Origin: an uncultured Eubacterium sp.
GTDB taxonomy: Bacteria > Bacillota > Clostridia > Lachnospirales > Lachnospiraceae
NCBI GenBank assembly: GCA_900551945.1
Contig: URYE01000003.1
Span: forward strand, 1-64,000
Reading direction: 5' to 3'
DNA: 64,000 bases
Shown in pieces: positions 18,022 through 28,391 of this stretch (position 1 is the first letter of the stretch; each line of letters begins with the position of its first letter). The translations under genes and the position numbers were made by a program. Below the pieces are notes generated by a model. It searched no databases, was not told the origin of the DNA, and saw only the letters and a program-made list of their open reading frames with translations.

Positions 18022-19359
18022 ATGGATTTATTTGAATATATGCGTGAAAATACAATGAAAACGGAAGCTCCATTAGCTTCAAGATTAAGACCAACTACCT
18101 TAGATGAAGTTGTAGGACAACAGCATATTATTGGTAAAGATAAGCTGTTATACAGAGCAATTAAAGCTGATAAGTTAAGTTCAATAATATTTTATGGTCC
18201 TCCTGGGACTGGAAAGACAACTCTTGCGAAGGTTATAGCTAATACAACAAGTGCAATTTTTAAGCAGATTAATGCAACAGTTGCCGGTAAAAAAGATATG
18301 GAAGATGTTATTAGTGAAGCAAAGAACAGTCTTGGAATGTATGGCAAAAAGACAATCCTTTTTGTAGATGAGATACACCGATTTAACAAAGGTCAACAAG
18401 ATTATCTTTTGCCTTTCGTTGAAGATGGAACAATTATACTTATAGGAGCTACAACAGAAAATCCATATTTTGAAGTAAATGGAGCGTTAATCTCAAGGTC
18501 TGTTATATTTGAATTAAAGCCATTAGAAAAAGAAGATATAAAAGAGCTTATTAATAGAGCGGTTTATGATAAAGACAAAGGAATGGGAGCATTTAATGCG
18601 CAGATAGATGAAGATGCGTTAGAATTTCTTGCAGATATTTCAAATGGTGACGCAAGAAATGCACTTAATGCTATTGAGCTTGGAATACTTACAACGAAGG
18701 CTTCACAAGATGGAATTATTCATATAACACTTGATATAGCACAAGAGTGTATTCAAAAAAGGGTTGTAAAGTATGATAAAGGTGGGGATAACCATTATGA
18801 TACTATTTCAGCTTTTATAAAGAGTATGAGAGGTTCTGACCCTGATGCAGCCGTATATTATCTTGCAAGAATGTTATATGCAGGTGAAGATGTAAGATTT
18901 ATAGCAAGAAGAATTATGATATGTGCAAGTGAAGATGTAGGAAATGCTGACCCACAGGCACTTCAAATAGCAGTAGCCGCAGCACAGGCAGTTGAAAGAA
19001 TTGGTATGCCAGAAGCTAGGATAATACTTTCACAAGCTGTTATATATGTAGCAACAGCACCTAAAAGCAATTCAGCTATTATGGCAATTGACAAGGCAAT
19101 GGAGATTGTTAAAGAAAAAACAACTGCACCTGTACCTGTATATCTTAAAGATGCACATTATAAAAATGCGGGAAAGTTAGGACATGGCATAGGATATAAG
19201 TATGCACACGACTATCCTAATCACTATGTAAAACAACAGTATCTTCCAGATGGACTTGAAAATAATGTATTTTATGAACCATCTGATATGGGATATGAAC
19301 ATAATATAAAAGAACATATGCTAAAAATACAAGCGGAGGCTGACAGTAATGAAGGATAA
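18022..19359 (+). CDS. rarA: Replication-associated recombination protein A (AAA+ ATPase)
   Basis: RarA/MgsA is a clamp-loader-like tetrameric ATPase acting at stalled replication forks. Walker A GPPGTGKTT is at residues 59-67 and Walker B ILFVDEIHRF at about 112-121. The sensor and lid follow (GATTENPYFEVNGALISRS), then the family-specific C-terminal tetramerisation part (APKSNSAIMAIDKAME, YKYAHDYPNHYVKQQYLP). The 445-aa length is normal. The 3' end overlaps the next gene by 11 bp, so rarA appears to head the five-gene run to 27006. Confidence 0.95.
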   Translation: MDLFEYMRENTMKTEAPLASRLRPTTLDEVVGQQHIIGKDKLLYRAIKADKLSSIIFYGPPGTGKTTLAKVIANTTSAIFKQINATVAGKKDMEDVISEAKNSLGMYGKKTILFVDEIHRFNKGQQDYLLPFVEDGTIILIGATTENPYFEVNGALISRSVIFELKPLEKEDIKELINRAVYDKDKGMGAFNAQIDEDALEFLADISNGDARNALNAIELGILTTKASQDGIIHITLDIAQECIQKRVVKYDKGGDNHYDTISAFIKSMRGSDPDAAVYYLARMLYAGEDVRFIARRIMICASEDVGNADPQALQIAVAAAQAVERIGMPEARIILSQAVIYVATAPKSNSAIMAIDKAMEIVKEKTTAPVPVYLKDAHYKNAGKLGHGIGYKYAHDYPNHYVKQQYLPDGLENNVFYEPSDMGYEHNIKEHMLKIQAEADSNEG

Positions 19360-22300
19360 TATTAACCGTTTAGCCAGAGGTAATTATATATACAATAAAG
19401 AACCTGTTGAGCTGTCGGATAAGAATATAAATGAACAGATTGAAACTGGTATGGTATATAAGAAAGAATTTGTTATAAGCTCACCAGAATTTGTTAAGGG
19501 AGTAGTGTATTCTACTAATCCACATATAACAATACCAGACAATAATTTTGGCGGAAGAATAAACAGCATTTCTTATACAATAGATACAAGAATGGTAAAA
19601 CCACTAGAGCATATAACAGGCTGTTTTAAGATTGTAAGTAATTTAGGTGAGGAAAATATCAACTATGATTTTGAAATTACTGTAAATATGTGTGATACGA
19701 GTCTTGGAAAAGCATATAATATGTTTCATTTTGCTAATCTTGTGCAGACATCACCTACAGAAGCTTCAGAATTATTTTTATCAGATAATTTTAAGAAGAT
19801 ATTTATAAATGATAACGAACAGTTGAGTTGTATGTATGAGGTACTAAAAAAGAGTAGTAATGTAGAAGATGCAATGGAGGAGTTTCTTATTGCCGTAAAA
19901 AAGAAAATGCCTGTTATTTTTGAAGTGTCTGATACAAAAAAAACATTTAATAGTGTTGAAGATGATATAAACGAGCAGTTTGTCATTACAAAAAATAACT
20001 GGGGATATTTTAATATATATATCAATTCAGATGTTGATTTTATAGATTTATCTGCCGTAAAGCTTACAGAGAGTGATTTTTCGGGCAATAGATGTGTGGT
20101 AAAGTATTCAATAAAAAAAGACAAGCTACATCTCGGTGTCAATCTTGCGTCTATTACAGTAACAAGTGGTAGTATAGAACATATAATACAGCTTGAAGTA
20201 AGAAATACACCTATGATAGATATAGCACAGCGAGAAGAACGTCACGCATTGTATAATCTTACAAGGTCATATCTTGATTATAGAATGAAAAAACAAGACA
20301 TGAAGGACTGGCTAGAAAAAAGCAGTCAAGTTGTGGCAAGATTAAGAGCCTTTAAAAATCAAAATGAATTTTATACTGTGGCACAGGCACAGCTATATGT
20401 AATGCAGGGGCAAGATGAAGATGCTAAGTGGCTTCTTGACAGTGTAATAGAATATATTGGCGACAAAAAAGACGAAAACGCAGAGCTTTATTGTTATTAT
20501 CTTTATGTTAATTCACTTCTTAAAAAAGATGATGAAATAACTAAAAAAGCATTAAATACAGTTGAAAGATATTATGAAAATGGTCACGACGATTGGAGAA
20601 TGTTGTGGCTTATACTATATCTTGATGTTGAAAGAGAAAAAAATTTAAGTATAAAATTAGCAAGAATTAAAGATATGTATCACAAGGGTTACAGAAGTCC
20701 TGTGATGTATTATGAAGCAATGTTAGTTATGAATGAACAACCTGTTTTATTAAGAGTGCTTAATGATTTTGAAATACAGGTGTTAAGTTTTGGCTGTCGT
20801 TATGAGTTAATTACAGAAAAGCTTGCAAAGTATGTATGTAGCGTTATTGGAAGTGAAAAAATAGCTCAACCTAAATATCTAGGTATTCTTGAAAAGCTAA
20901 ATGAAATGTTTAGTGATGACAATATGCTTAGTGTCCTTGTTACACATATGATAAGAAATGAGTTAGTTGGAAGACCTTACTTTGAAATCTATAAAAAGAG
21001 TATATTAAGAAAGTTAAGAATTACAAGACTTTATGAATTTTATATGGCAAGTATAGATAAGAGTAAACTTATAAAGCTTCCTAAGATTGTGCTTAGATAT
21101 TTTGCCTATGAGCCACAGCTAGATTATGAGAATAAGGCTTATCTTTTTGCAAATGTATTGACTAACGAGATTGATAATACAGAAATAATGAAGGAATATA
21201 GTTATCAGATTGAACAGTTTGCAAATGAACAGATGCGACAAAGACATATTGATAACAATCTTTGTATTATTTACAAATATATATGTAATAATATCAAGGT
21301 TACAGAAGAAAATAAAGATTTCTTAAGTCGTTTTGTATTTGCATATAAGATAACTTGTTTTGATGAAAATATAGAAAATGTTATTATAAGACACAAAGAA
21401 TTTGACATAGAAGTAAGCTATCCTGTAATTAATAATACAGCCTTTGTTCAGATGTATACAGATAATACAACGATTGCATTTTCTGATAACAATGGAAGAA
21501 GAAAGCAAAGTAACATAAAATATGAGATAGAACGTGTATTTGACAATAAAAAAGTGCTTTCACAGATTATAAGTAAGTGTAGTGACAATGTTAATATTCA
21601 GATATATATACATGAAAATAATATAAAAAATAATAATCACAGTGATGAAGCACTTGACATTTGTACTAAGCTTTTTAAATGCAAAGAGCTTGCGCCTATA
21701 TTTAAAAAGTCTATTAATTCGTGGATAATTGATTATTATTATAGATATGGAAATATAGAAGATTTTGATGTGCAGTATCATATAATTGATGAAGACAATT
21801 TGAATGTTGAAGATTATTATAAGTTCACTCAAATATGTATAGCTGATAAGATGTACGATAAAGCATATAATATTATTAGCAAATATGGTTTTGCAGGTGT
21901 AGATATGATTAAGCTTTTTAGGCTTGCAAGATTTTTTATTGAAAAAGAAGATTATCAATATGATAATGTAGTAGATGCTATATGTACATATCTTTTTACG
22001 AGTAAGAAATATGATGAAGTTATATTAAAATTTATGGCACTTTACCATAATTCATCTAATGAAAATATGTATTATGTTTGGAGAGCTTGTGAAACATTTG
22101 ACGTAGTAAGACAAGAGCTTTGCGAAAGAATAGTATCTCAAATGCTTTTTACAGGAGAGTTGTCAGAAAGACTTAAGGAAGTATTTGGCGAATATTATAA
22201 AAATGGTGCAAATATTACGGTTGTAAAAGCTTATATTGGATATAACTCTTATATGTCTTTTGTTAAAATGAAAAATGAAGATAAAAACATATATAGTATA

Positions 22301-22891
22301 ATTGAAAATCTGATAGAAGAAAAAGATAATTTTCCAGAGATATGTCTTTTTGCACTTCTTAAAAAATATTCAGAAGACGATTTATCACAGTTATCTGAGT
22401 TTCAATTAAAAACAGCTCAGATTATTCTTAATAAAATGTGTGAAATGAACAGATTATTTTCTTTTTATAAGAAGTTTAAAGGTGTATTAAAGCTTCCATA
22501 TAATGTTCTTGATAAAACTGTTATTGAATATAGAGCAGCACCCGATGAAAGAGTTGAGATACATTATTCAATAGAAGGTATGGACGAGTTTAGAACAGAG
22601 GTGATGAAGTGTCATGCAGGTGGTGTGTTTACAAAGACATTTACTATGTTTTATGGTGACAGTATGAAATATTATTTTACTCATGATAAAGGTGGTAAAA
22701 TTGTAAGAACAGAAACATTAAGTACTGTATGTAATGATTGTGCTGATGATAATATTTCAAATAGGTTTGACTATATAAATGAGATGATTGCAAGTAAAGA
22801 TATGCACGATATGGTAACACTTAAACAACTTATGGAAAAATATTGCATACAAAATTACACAGTTTCACAATTATTTAACCCTATCAAGTAA
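19349..22891 (+). CDS. Very large helical-repeat protein, DUF5717-like
   Basis: 1180 residues of unknown function, resembling DUF5717 proteins of Lachnospiraceae (family name from memory). The N-terminal ~280 residues are beta-rich (KEFVISSPEFVKGVVYSTNPH, HITGCFKIVSNLGEENINYDFEITV), like an immunoglobulin-type domain pair. Residues ~290-1050 are mostly helical with TPR-like spacing (DEDAKWLLDSVIEYIG, YYDKAYNII-type helices). The C-terminal ~130 residues return to beta structure (ERVEIHYSIEGMDEF). No catalytic motif or signal peptide is seen. The gene overlaps rarA by 11 bp and is followed by an actin/Hsp70-fold-like gene, so it may be a scaffold or client adaptor; that is inference. Confidence 0.85.
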   Translation: MKDNINRLARGNYIYNKEPVELSDKNINEQIETGMVYKKEFVISSPEFVKGVVYSTNPHITIPDNNFGGRINSISYTIDTRMVKPLEHITGCFKIVSNLGEENINYDFEITVNMCDTSLGKAYNMFHFANLVQTSPTEASELFLSDNFKKIFINDNEQLSCMYEVLKKSSNVEDAMEEFLIAVKKKMPVIFEVSDTKKTFNSVEDDINEQFVITKNNWGYFNIYINSDVDFIDLSAVKLTESDFSGNRCVVKYSIKKDKLHLGVNLASITVTSGSIEHIIQLEVRNTPMIDIAQREERHALYNLTRSYLDYRMKKQDMKDWLEKSSQVVARLRAFKNQNEFYTVAQAQLYVMQGQDEDAKWLLDSVIEYIGDKKDENAELYCYYLYVNSLLKKDDEITKKALNTVERYYENGHDDWRMLWLILYLDVEREKNLSIKLARIKDMYHKGYRSPVMYYEAMLVMNEQPVLLRVLNDFEIQVLSFGCRYELITEKLAKYVCSVIGSEKIAQPKYLGILEKLNEMFSDDNMLSVLVTHMIRNELVGRPYFEIYKKSILRKLRITRLYEFYMASIDKSKLIKLPKIVLRYFAYEPQLDYENKAYLFANVLTNEIDNTEIMKEYSYQIEQFANEQMRQRHIDNNLCIIYKYICNNIKVTEENKDFLSRFVFAYKITCFDENIENVIIRHKEFDIEVSYPVINNTAFVQMYTDNTTIAFSDNNGRRKQSNIKYEIERVFDNKKVLSQIISKCSDNVNIQIYIHENNIKNNNHSDEALDICTKLFKCKELAPIFKKSINSWIIDYYYRYGNIEDFDVQYHIIDEDNLNVEDYYKFTQICIADKMYDKAYNIISKYGFAGVDMIKLFRLARFFIEKEDYQYDNVVDAICTYLFTSKKYDEVILKFMALYHNSSNENMYYVWRACETFDVVRQELCERIVSQMLFTGELSERLKEVFGEYYKNGANITVVKAYIGYNSYMSFVKMKNEDKNIYSIIENLIEEKDNFPEICLFALLKKYSEDDLSQLSEFQLKTAQIILNKMCEMNRLFSFYKKFKGVLKLPYNVLDKTVIEYRAAPDERVEIHYSIEGMDEFRTEVMKCHAGGVFTKTFTMFYGDSMKYYFTHDKGGKIVRTETLSTVCNDCADDNISNRFDYINEMIASKDMHDMVTLKQLMEKYCIQNYTVSQLFNPIK

Positions 22892-22966
22892 GTTGTTTAT
22901 CTAATTGTATTAGTTTACTTGAACAAGGGATTAATTAGCTAAAATGCTTAGAAATGAGGATTAACA

Positions 22967-24184
22967 TTGAATAGTAATATAGAGACTAATGAGAATGATG
23001 GTTTGATTATTGGTATAGATATTCAAAAACAATATTCACAAATATGCTGGTATGATTATGATAATAAGATATGTGAGCCAGTAGTTTCCGATGAAAATGA
23101 AGCATTTATATGTAATCCTAATGAAGTGTGTGAACTTTTTAACACACCGAGGGGACTTGATTATGAATATACGAAGGAACTGGCAGAATTTATATTTAAT
23201 CTTATTGAACTTACAAAGCACAAGTGTCAACGTATGAAGGTAGAAAAGGTATGTATAACAGTAGAAATATTTGAAAAATATATACTTGATAGGTTAAAGG
23301 TGGCACTTAACAGTCTTATAATGCCAAAGGAACAGTGGATATTAATAAGTCATGAGGAATGTTATGCTTATTATGCGTTTAGTCAGAAGCACGAATTATA
23401 TTCTTCTGGCGTTATGCTTCTTGACTATACGATAGATGGACTTCACACTTATAGAATGAATATTGGCAAGATACAAGATAAGAATGTTATAATGGAAAAA
23501 AGAGTAACTTTTGACGACAATAAAATACTAGATGTTGTACAGGGACGTAAGAGTTTTGCAGATGTAAGTGAGCATATTATGGAAATTGTAAGAGGCGTAA
23601 TGCCTGATAGGAGTTTATCTTCTGTATATCTTACAGGTGTTGGCTTTGATATTCCTGAATTTCCAATGGAATTTGCAAGAATGTTGTGTACTGGAAGAAA
23701 AGCCTTTGTGGGACAAAATCTTTTTGTAAAGGGCGCTTGTTACTGTGCTTATGAAGAAATTAACTCAGATTTATTTAAAAATGTTTTGCTTGCTTGTTAT
23801 AATAGAATAACAACGGGTGTTGAACTTGATATAATTGAAAGAGGAGTTCCTAGAAGATTTAGGTTAGTAAGAACTGGAATTAATTGGTACATGGCAGATA
23901 GAAATATTGATTTTATTCTTGATGATATAACAAAGATTAGGTTTATACTAAGAAGTTGTGACAGTAGTGAAGAATATGAAGAAGTTATTGATATAAGTGA
24001 AATTCCATACAGAGAAGGCAGAATAACAAGAATTAATATGAATGTAACATTTGAAAATGATAGTAAGATGGTTGTTACAATCACTGACAGAGGTTTTGGA
24101 GATTTTGCTAAAAGTTCAGGAAGAGTAATAAAAAAAGAAATTTATCTTGATACGGAAAGGAAAGTATCAGAAGGGGAAGCATAA
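22967..24184 (+). CDS. Actin/Hsp70-fold-like protein, DUF5716-like
   Basis: Starts at TTG 22967, 6 nt after ATGAGGA. Residues 13-25 (GLIIGIDIQKQYS) resemble the phosphate-1 loop of the actin/Hsp70 ATPase fold, SGVMLLDYTIDGLHTYRM a phosphate-2-like strand, and SSVYLTGVGFDIPEFPMEF the adenosine motif. The C-terminal ~110 residues are beta-rich and could match an Hsp70 substrate domain. Length is 405 aa. It resembles Lachnospiraceae DUF5716 proteins by memory. ATP binding and a chaperone-like role are inferred from fold motifs only. The stop overlaps the next start (ATAATG). Confidence 0.8.
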   Translation: MNSNIETNENDGLIIGIDIQKQYSQICWYDYDNKICEPVVSDENEAFICNPNEVCELFNTPRGLDYEYTKELAEFIFNLIELTKHKCQRMKVEKVCITVEIFEKYILDRLKVALNSLIMPKEQWILISHEECYAYYAFSQKHELYSSGVMLLDYTIDGLHTYRMNIGKIQDKNVIMEKRVTFDDNKILDVVQGRKSFADVSEHIMEIVRGVMPDRSLSSVYLTGVGFDIPEFPMEFARMLCTGRKAFVGQNLFVKGACYCAYEEINSDLFKNVLLACYNRITTGVELDIIERGVPRRFRLVRTGINWYMADRNIDFILDDITKIRFILRSCDSSEEYEEVIDISEIPYREGRITRINMNVTFENDSKMVVTITDRGFGDFAKSSGRVIKKEIYLDTERKVSEGEA

Positions 24185-25005
24185 TGAGTGGAATTATTCT
24201 ATGCAGAACTAAGGAGTCGCAAGTTCCATTACATATTGACAGTATGGATATTAATATATATTCGTTGGAAGAATTGAGTTATTTTATATACAACAATATA
24301 TATATAATAGAAGCTGATATGATAGATGAAAGATTTCTTAAGTTTATAAAGGAAGATGTAGGTGAGTACGCACTTGCAGATAGAATAGAGTATCTTATGC
24401 AAAATGGCGGAGGACTTGCACAGATTGTTGTTACAATACTTAAGTATGTTGATTATTATAATGATGCAGAAATTGATGAAATAAGAGATATTCTTGAAAC
24501 TCTTAATACTCAAAAGGTATATGAACGTTTAAAGTCAAGAGCAGACTCGTATCTTAATAATAAGTTTTACTATAAGGCAATAGTGACTTATAATAAGATA
24601 ATAGATGGAAATGTGGATACAACTCTTTCAGGGCTTTTTTATGCAAATGTATATAATAACATAGGTGTTGCTTATGCAAGAATGTTATTGTTTGAGCAGG
24701 CTTCATATTATTTTAAAGAAGCATATAGAATAGGGCAAGGGCAAGAATATAAAAAGGCATATATGATGGCGTTACGTCTGTCTAAAGGAGATAATTTTAT
24801 TGACAATGACGATGAAACAGGAGATAAGCTTGCTATTAAAAAAGAACTTGAAAGTTGTATGGATAATGCAAAGTATTCAGATGAATTTAGAAGTCTTACA
24901 GCAACTCTTAATAAAAAAGATGAAGGACACGTTGCAGATTATTATAATGAAATAGAGCATCTTATTGAACGATGGAAGCAAAATTATAGAAAATATACGT
25001 CTTGA
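24184..25005 (+). CDS. TPR-like helical protein of the rarA-linked operon
   Basis: Unknown function. The ~110-residue N-terminal part is acidic (SLEELSYFIYNNIYIIEADMI). At ~115-195 there are two TPR-like helical hairpins: YLNNKFYYKAIVTYNKIID and NIGVAYARMLLFEQASYYFKEAY. A charged C terminus follows. Length is 273 aa. The ATG overlaps the previous stop, indicating translational coupling with the actin/Hsp70-like gene. It is a plausible adaptor for that protein. Confidence 0.75.
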   Translation: MSGIILCRTKESQVPLHIDSMDINIYSLEELSYFIYNNIYIIEADMIDERFLKFIKEDVGEYALADRIEYLMQNGGGLAQIVVTILKYVDYYNDAEIDEIRDILETLNTQKVYERLKSRADSYLNNKFYYKAIVTYNKIIDGNVDTTLSGLFYANVYNNIGVAYARMLLFEQASYYFKEAYRIGQGQEYKKAYMMALRLSKGDNFIDNDDETGDKLAIKKELESCMDNAKYSDEFRSLTATLNKKDEGHVADYYNEIEHLIERWKQNYRKYTS

Positions 25006-25023
25006 GGCGGTTAATGAGGAAAT

Positions 25024-27006
25024 ATGGGTATATTTAAAAGTTTAAAAAACACATATAAAGAAGAATATGATTTAGATTATCTTGATGAATATTCTTCAGA
25101 TGATGATATTAATAAGAAGTATAATAATTCCAAAAGTGATATTGATAAATCGGATGATGATATTCATTTAGATGAAGCAGTATTTAATACAAAAGATAAA
25201 CAAGAAGCACAAGATAAAAGTGTGGCTGAGCTTGTAAGTCAGTTTGAAAAAAAATACGAGATGTACAATAATCAGCAAGCAAGAAAAAAAGAGCTAGAAT
25301 TGTACGAAGATAAGAAGAAAGAAAAGGCATTAAAAGGTTATGATAAGGCTTACGAAGCTAAGAAAAAAGCACAGGAAGAGGAAGAAAGATTTGACCAGCT
25401 TTTAAGTAGTGTGCAAGCAAAAGACCTTATGAGTGCTGTTGATAAGATTAACAATAAAGATAATCTTATTAATGGAAATAAAAATAAAAAATCTTCTAAT
25501 AAGAGTAGAAAGTTATCAAAAAAGCTTGAAGCAATAGAAGAAGAAAATAAAAAACAACTTGAAATTCAAAAGAATGCTATAAGAAAGACACTTATTGATG
25601 GCGCAAAAAGTGCAAGTTTATCTAAAAATAGTGAATTTACAGAAGATATTTCTAGTGTAAAAAAAGTCAATAGACAAAGTAAGGTTAGTAAAAATATAAG
25701 TTCAATAGATAGTCAGCTAAACAATAAAACTGATAATGTAAATTATAATAGAACTAATAATACTAATCGTGATATCAGTGACAAGACAACACGTCGTTAC
25801 AAGGCTTTAGAAGCTGAAGAAGTAGTAAAGACTACTAATATAAGTACACCTGAAGATACAGTCAATACAAAAAAAGAAAGTAAAAGAATATCGCACAGAA
25901 AAAGTGATGATAGAATAAGCAATTATATAAAAGAACAGTGTAAAATAATGGAAGATGCTTCAATTAGTATTGATATGTCAATGAAGGAATATGAAAATGT
26001 TACAAGGCAATTTTCAGATGTTCAAATGATTGAAGCTGCTCCAGAATACTTATTAAAACAGATATCTACTGAGGCAGAAAGAGTTGATAACCTTACTGTT
26101 GATAGAAGAATGTATAAATCAGATGATAAAAAGCTTTCTAATAGTACATATCACAAAATGGAAATGTTAGAAGATGATTTTGATAAGAGTCTTAAATATC
26201 TTGAAAAAGAAGAGTCTTATTATGAAGCAGTAAAAAGAGATATGAGGATACTTGAAGCAGAAAGGCTTTCACTTCGTCTTGATGCACAGGAGCTTACAAA
26301 AAGACAATTAAAGGTTCGTAAGATATCGCTTATTTCGGTAATATTTCTTGTGGTTATATTTTCAATATTTGTAATAGCAATGATAGCAATGGACGATACA
26401 CAAAATACGTTGTTATTTGCTATAATTACTGCACTTGGTGCAATTATAGCTATTGGTATGTTTGGTATATTAAGAGTTACTGAAAGACAAGTACTTGTAA
26501 CAGAAAAGAAGATTAACAAGGCAGCAGGACTTCTTAATAAGATTAAGATAAAATATATTAATGCGGCTAATGCACTTGACTATGGTTATTCAAAATATGG
26601 TGTTAAAAGTTCTTATGAACTTGTTAAAAAGTTTGAGGCTTATCTTGAGATGAAGGAAGAACAAAAAAGAGTTGTTATGCTTACATCAAGTCTTAATGAA
26701 GCAGAAGAACATTTACAATCTCTATTAAGACAAGCTGGTGTATATAATACACAAATATGGCTTACACGAGTTAAGGCACTGTACAATAAAAATGAAATGG
26801 TAGAAGTAAGGCACGACCTTACTGTACAACGTCAAAGGTTAAGAGGTCTTATTCAAGATAATGAAGATATAATGGAAGATGCAAAATGTAATATTATGAA
26901 GGTTACAAATAATAATCCAGAATATATGAATGACGCATTGAATATTATAGAAGATTTTGAACGAAGAAGTACTATGAGAAAAAATGCAAAGAGAGCTAAT
27001 TATTAA
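25024..27006 (+). CDS. Coiled-coil protein with a central membrane hairpin
   Basis: Unknown function, 660 aa. Residues 1-300 are highly charged, Lys/Asp/Ser rich, with long coiled-coil stretches. Two adjacent hydrophobic segments near 437-490 (ISLISVIFLVVIFSIFVIAMIAM and LLFAIITALGAIIAIGMFGIL) form a membrane hairpin flanked by coiled coil (KSLKYLEKEESYYEAVKRD and EQKRVVMLTSSLNEAEEHLQSL). Both termini should therefore be cytoplasmic. It is the last gene of the rarA operon, 18 nt after the TPR-like gene. It probably anchors the set to the membrane (inference). Confidence 0.78.
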   Translation: MGIFKSLKNTYKEEYDLDYLDEYSSDDDINKKYNNSKSDIDKSDDDIHLDEAVFNTKDKQEAQDKSVAELVSQFEKKYEMYNNQQARKKELELYEDKKKEKALKGYDKAYEAKKKAQEEEERFDQLLSSVQAKDLMSAVDKINNKDNLINGNKNKKSSNKSRKLSKKLEAIEEENKKQLEIQKNAIRKTLIDGAKSASLSKNSEFTEDISSVKKVNRQSKVSKNISSIDSQLNNKTDNVNYNRTNNTNRDISDKTTRRYKALEAEEVVKTTNISTPEDTVNTKKESKRISHRKSDDRISNYIKEQCKIMEDASISIDMSMKEYENVTRQFSDVQMIEAAPEYLLKQISTEAERVDNLTVDRRMYKSDDKKLSNSTYHKMEMLEDDFDKSLKYLEKEESYYEAVKRDMRILEAERLSLRLDAQELTKRQLKVRKISLISVIFLVVIFSIFVIAMIAMDDTQNTLLFAIITALGAIIAIGMFGILRVTERQVLVTEKKINKAAGLLNKIKIKYINAANALDYGYSKYGVKSSYELVKKFEAYLEMKEEQKRVVMLTSSLNEAEEHLQSLLRQAGVYNTQIWLTRVKALYNKNEMVEVRHDLTVQRQRLRGLIQDNEDIMEDAKCNIMKVTNNNPEYMNDALNIIEDFERRSTMRKNAKRANY

Positions 27007-27158
27007 ATAAAATTTATAATAAGTATATTATGTTATTAAAAAAATATAGATTTTCAAATTATTAGATAAATATTATACAAAAAATAAAATTTTGCTTGCC
27101 AATTGTAAAGCGTATGATAAAATAGAAATTAGGTTTTTTCAGATGGAGGAAAAAGAAG

Positions 27159-28181
27159 ATGATGAAGGAAAGATTACAAGAAATCAAAGAAAAAGCTTTA
27201 GAGCAAATTAATTCAACTGATTCTCTTGAAAAATTAAATGAAGTTAGAGTGGCTTTCTTAGGTAAAAAAGGAGAGCTTACAGAAGTGCTTAAGGGAATGA
27301 AAGATGTATCTCCAGAAGAACGTCCAGCAGTAGGACAGATTGTTAATGATACAAGAAAGAGCATTGAAGAAGTTCTTGAAAATGCAAAGAAAAATCTTGC
27401 AACAAAGTTAAGAGAAGCACAGCTTAAGAGTGAAGTTATTGACGTTACACTACCTGCTAAGAAAAACAATGTAGGACATAGCCACCCAGATACTCTTGCA
27501 CTTGAAGAAGTTGAAAGAATTTTCGTAGGCATGGGTTATGAAGTTGTTGAAGGCCCAGAAGTTGAGTATGACTACTATAACTTTGAAGCCCTTAATATTC
27601 CTGCTAACCACCCAGCAAAAGATGAGCAGGATACATTCTATATTAATGATAAGATTGTGCTTAGAACACAGACATCATCTGTACAGGTACATGAGATGGA
27701 AAAGGGAAGACTTCCAATTAAGATGATTTCTCCGGGTCGTGTATACAGAGCTGATGAAGTAGACGCAACACATTCACCTTGTTTCCATCAGGTTGAAGGT
27801 CTTGTTATTGATGAAAATGTTACATTTGCTGACTTAAAGGGAACATTAGCTGAATGGGCAAGACAGTACTTTGGGCCAGATACAAAGGTTAAGTTTAGAC
27901 CACATCATTTCCCATTCACAGAGCCAAGTGCAGAAATGGACGTTACTTGTTTTAAGTGTGGCGGTAAGGGCTGTCGTATGTGTAAGGGCGAAGGCTGGAT
28001 AGAAATCTTAGGCTGTGGAATGGTTCACCCACATGTATTCGAAATGTGCGGAATTGATAAGGACAAGTATACAGGCTTTGCATTTGGTATAGGTCTTGAA
28101 AGGATTGCTGACCTTAAGTATGAAATAGACGATATGAGATTATTATATGAAAATGATATTCGTTTCTTAAAGCAGTTCTAA
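27159..28181 (+). CDS. pheS: Phenylalanyl-tRNA synthetase alpha subunit
   Basis: Catalytic subunit of the alpha2beta2 class II enzyme. It has an N-terminal coiled coil (about 1-90), then motif 1 ([21 protein letters not shown]), motif 2 ([23 protein letters not shown]) and motif 3 ([16 protein letters not shown]). A Cys-rich loop [17 protein letters not shown], common in Firmicutes, is present. Length 340 aa. SD GGAGGAAA precedes ATG 27159. A promoter TTGCCA-16-TAAAAT can be drawn at 27096-27123. pheT follows after 210 nt containing a copy of a repeat element. Confidence 0.96.
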   Translation: MMKERLQEIKEKALEQINSTDSLEKLNEVRVAFLGKKGELTEVLKGMKDVSPEERPAVGQIVNDTRKSIEEVLENAKKNLATKLREAQLKSEVIDVTLPAKKNNVGHSHPDTLALEEVERIFVGMGYEVVEGPEVEYDYYNFEALNIPANHPAKDEQDTFYINDKIVLRTQTSSVQVHEMEKGRLPIKMISPGRVYRADEVDATHSPCFHQVEGLVIDENVTFADLKGTLAEWARQYFGPDTKVKFRPHHFPFTEPSAEMDVTCFKCGGKGCRMCKGEGWIEILGCGMVHPHVFEMCGIDKDKYTGFAFGIGLERIADLKYEIDDMRLLYENDIRFLKQF

Positions 28182-28220
28182 AAACTTTTGTAATATTAAA
28201 TAAGTTTTCATTTTTATTTA

Positions 28221-28310
28221 CACGAGCAATGCGCCAAAGTTTGTGCTTGTACAGGAATTGGCAAATGGTATGATAAATTAAGAGTTTGCCAAGCTTATTT
28301 CTTATAGTTG
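28221..28310 (+). repeat. Family-2 intergenic repeat, divergent copy
   Basis: CACGAGCAATGCGCCAAAGTTTGTGCTTG at one end and TTTCTTATAGTTG at the other match the copies at 33006, 34926 and 41979, with a rearranged middle. It lies between pheS and pheT, so it is transcribed within that operon. Confidence 0.45.
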
Positions 28311-28391
28311 TTTTGAGTAATAAAAGTGGATTATGGAAAGTTAATAAAAGTGTTGTATTATAAATAACAAGTATGAAAGGATTAATAAATC

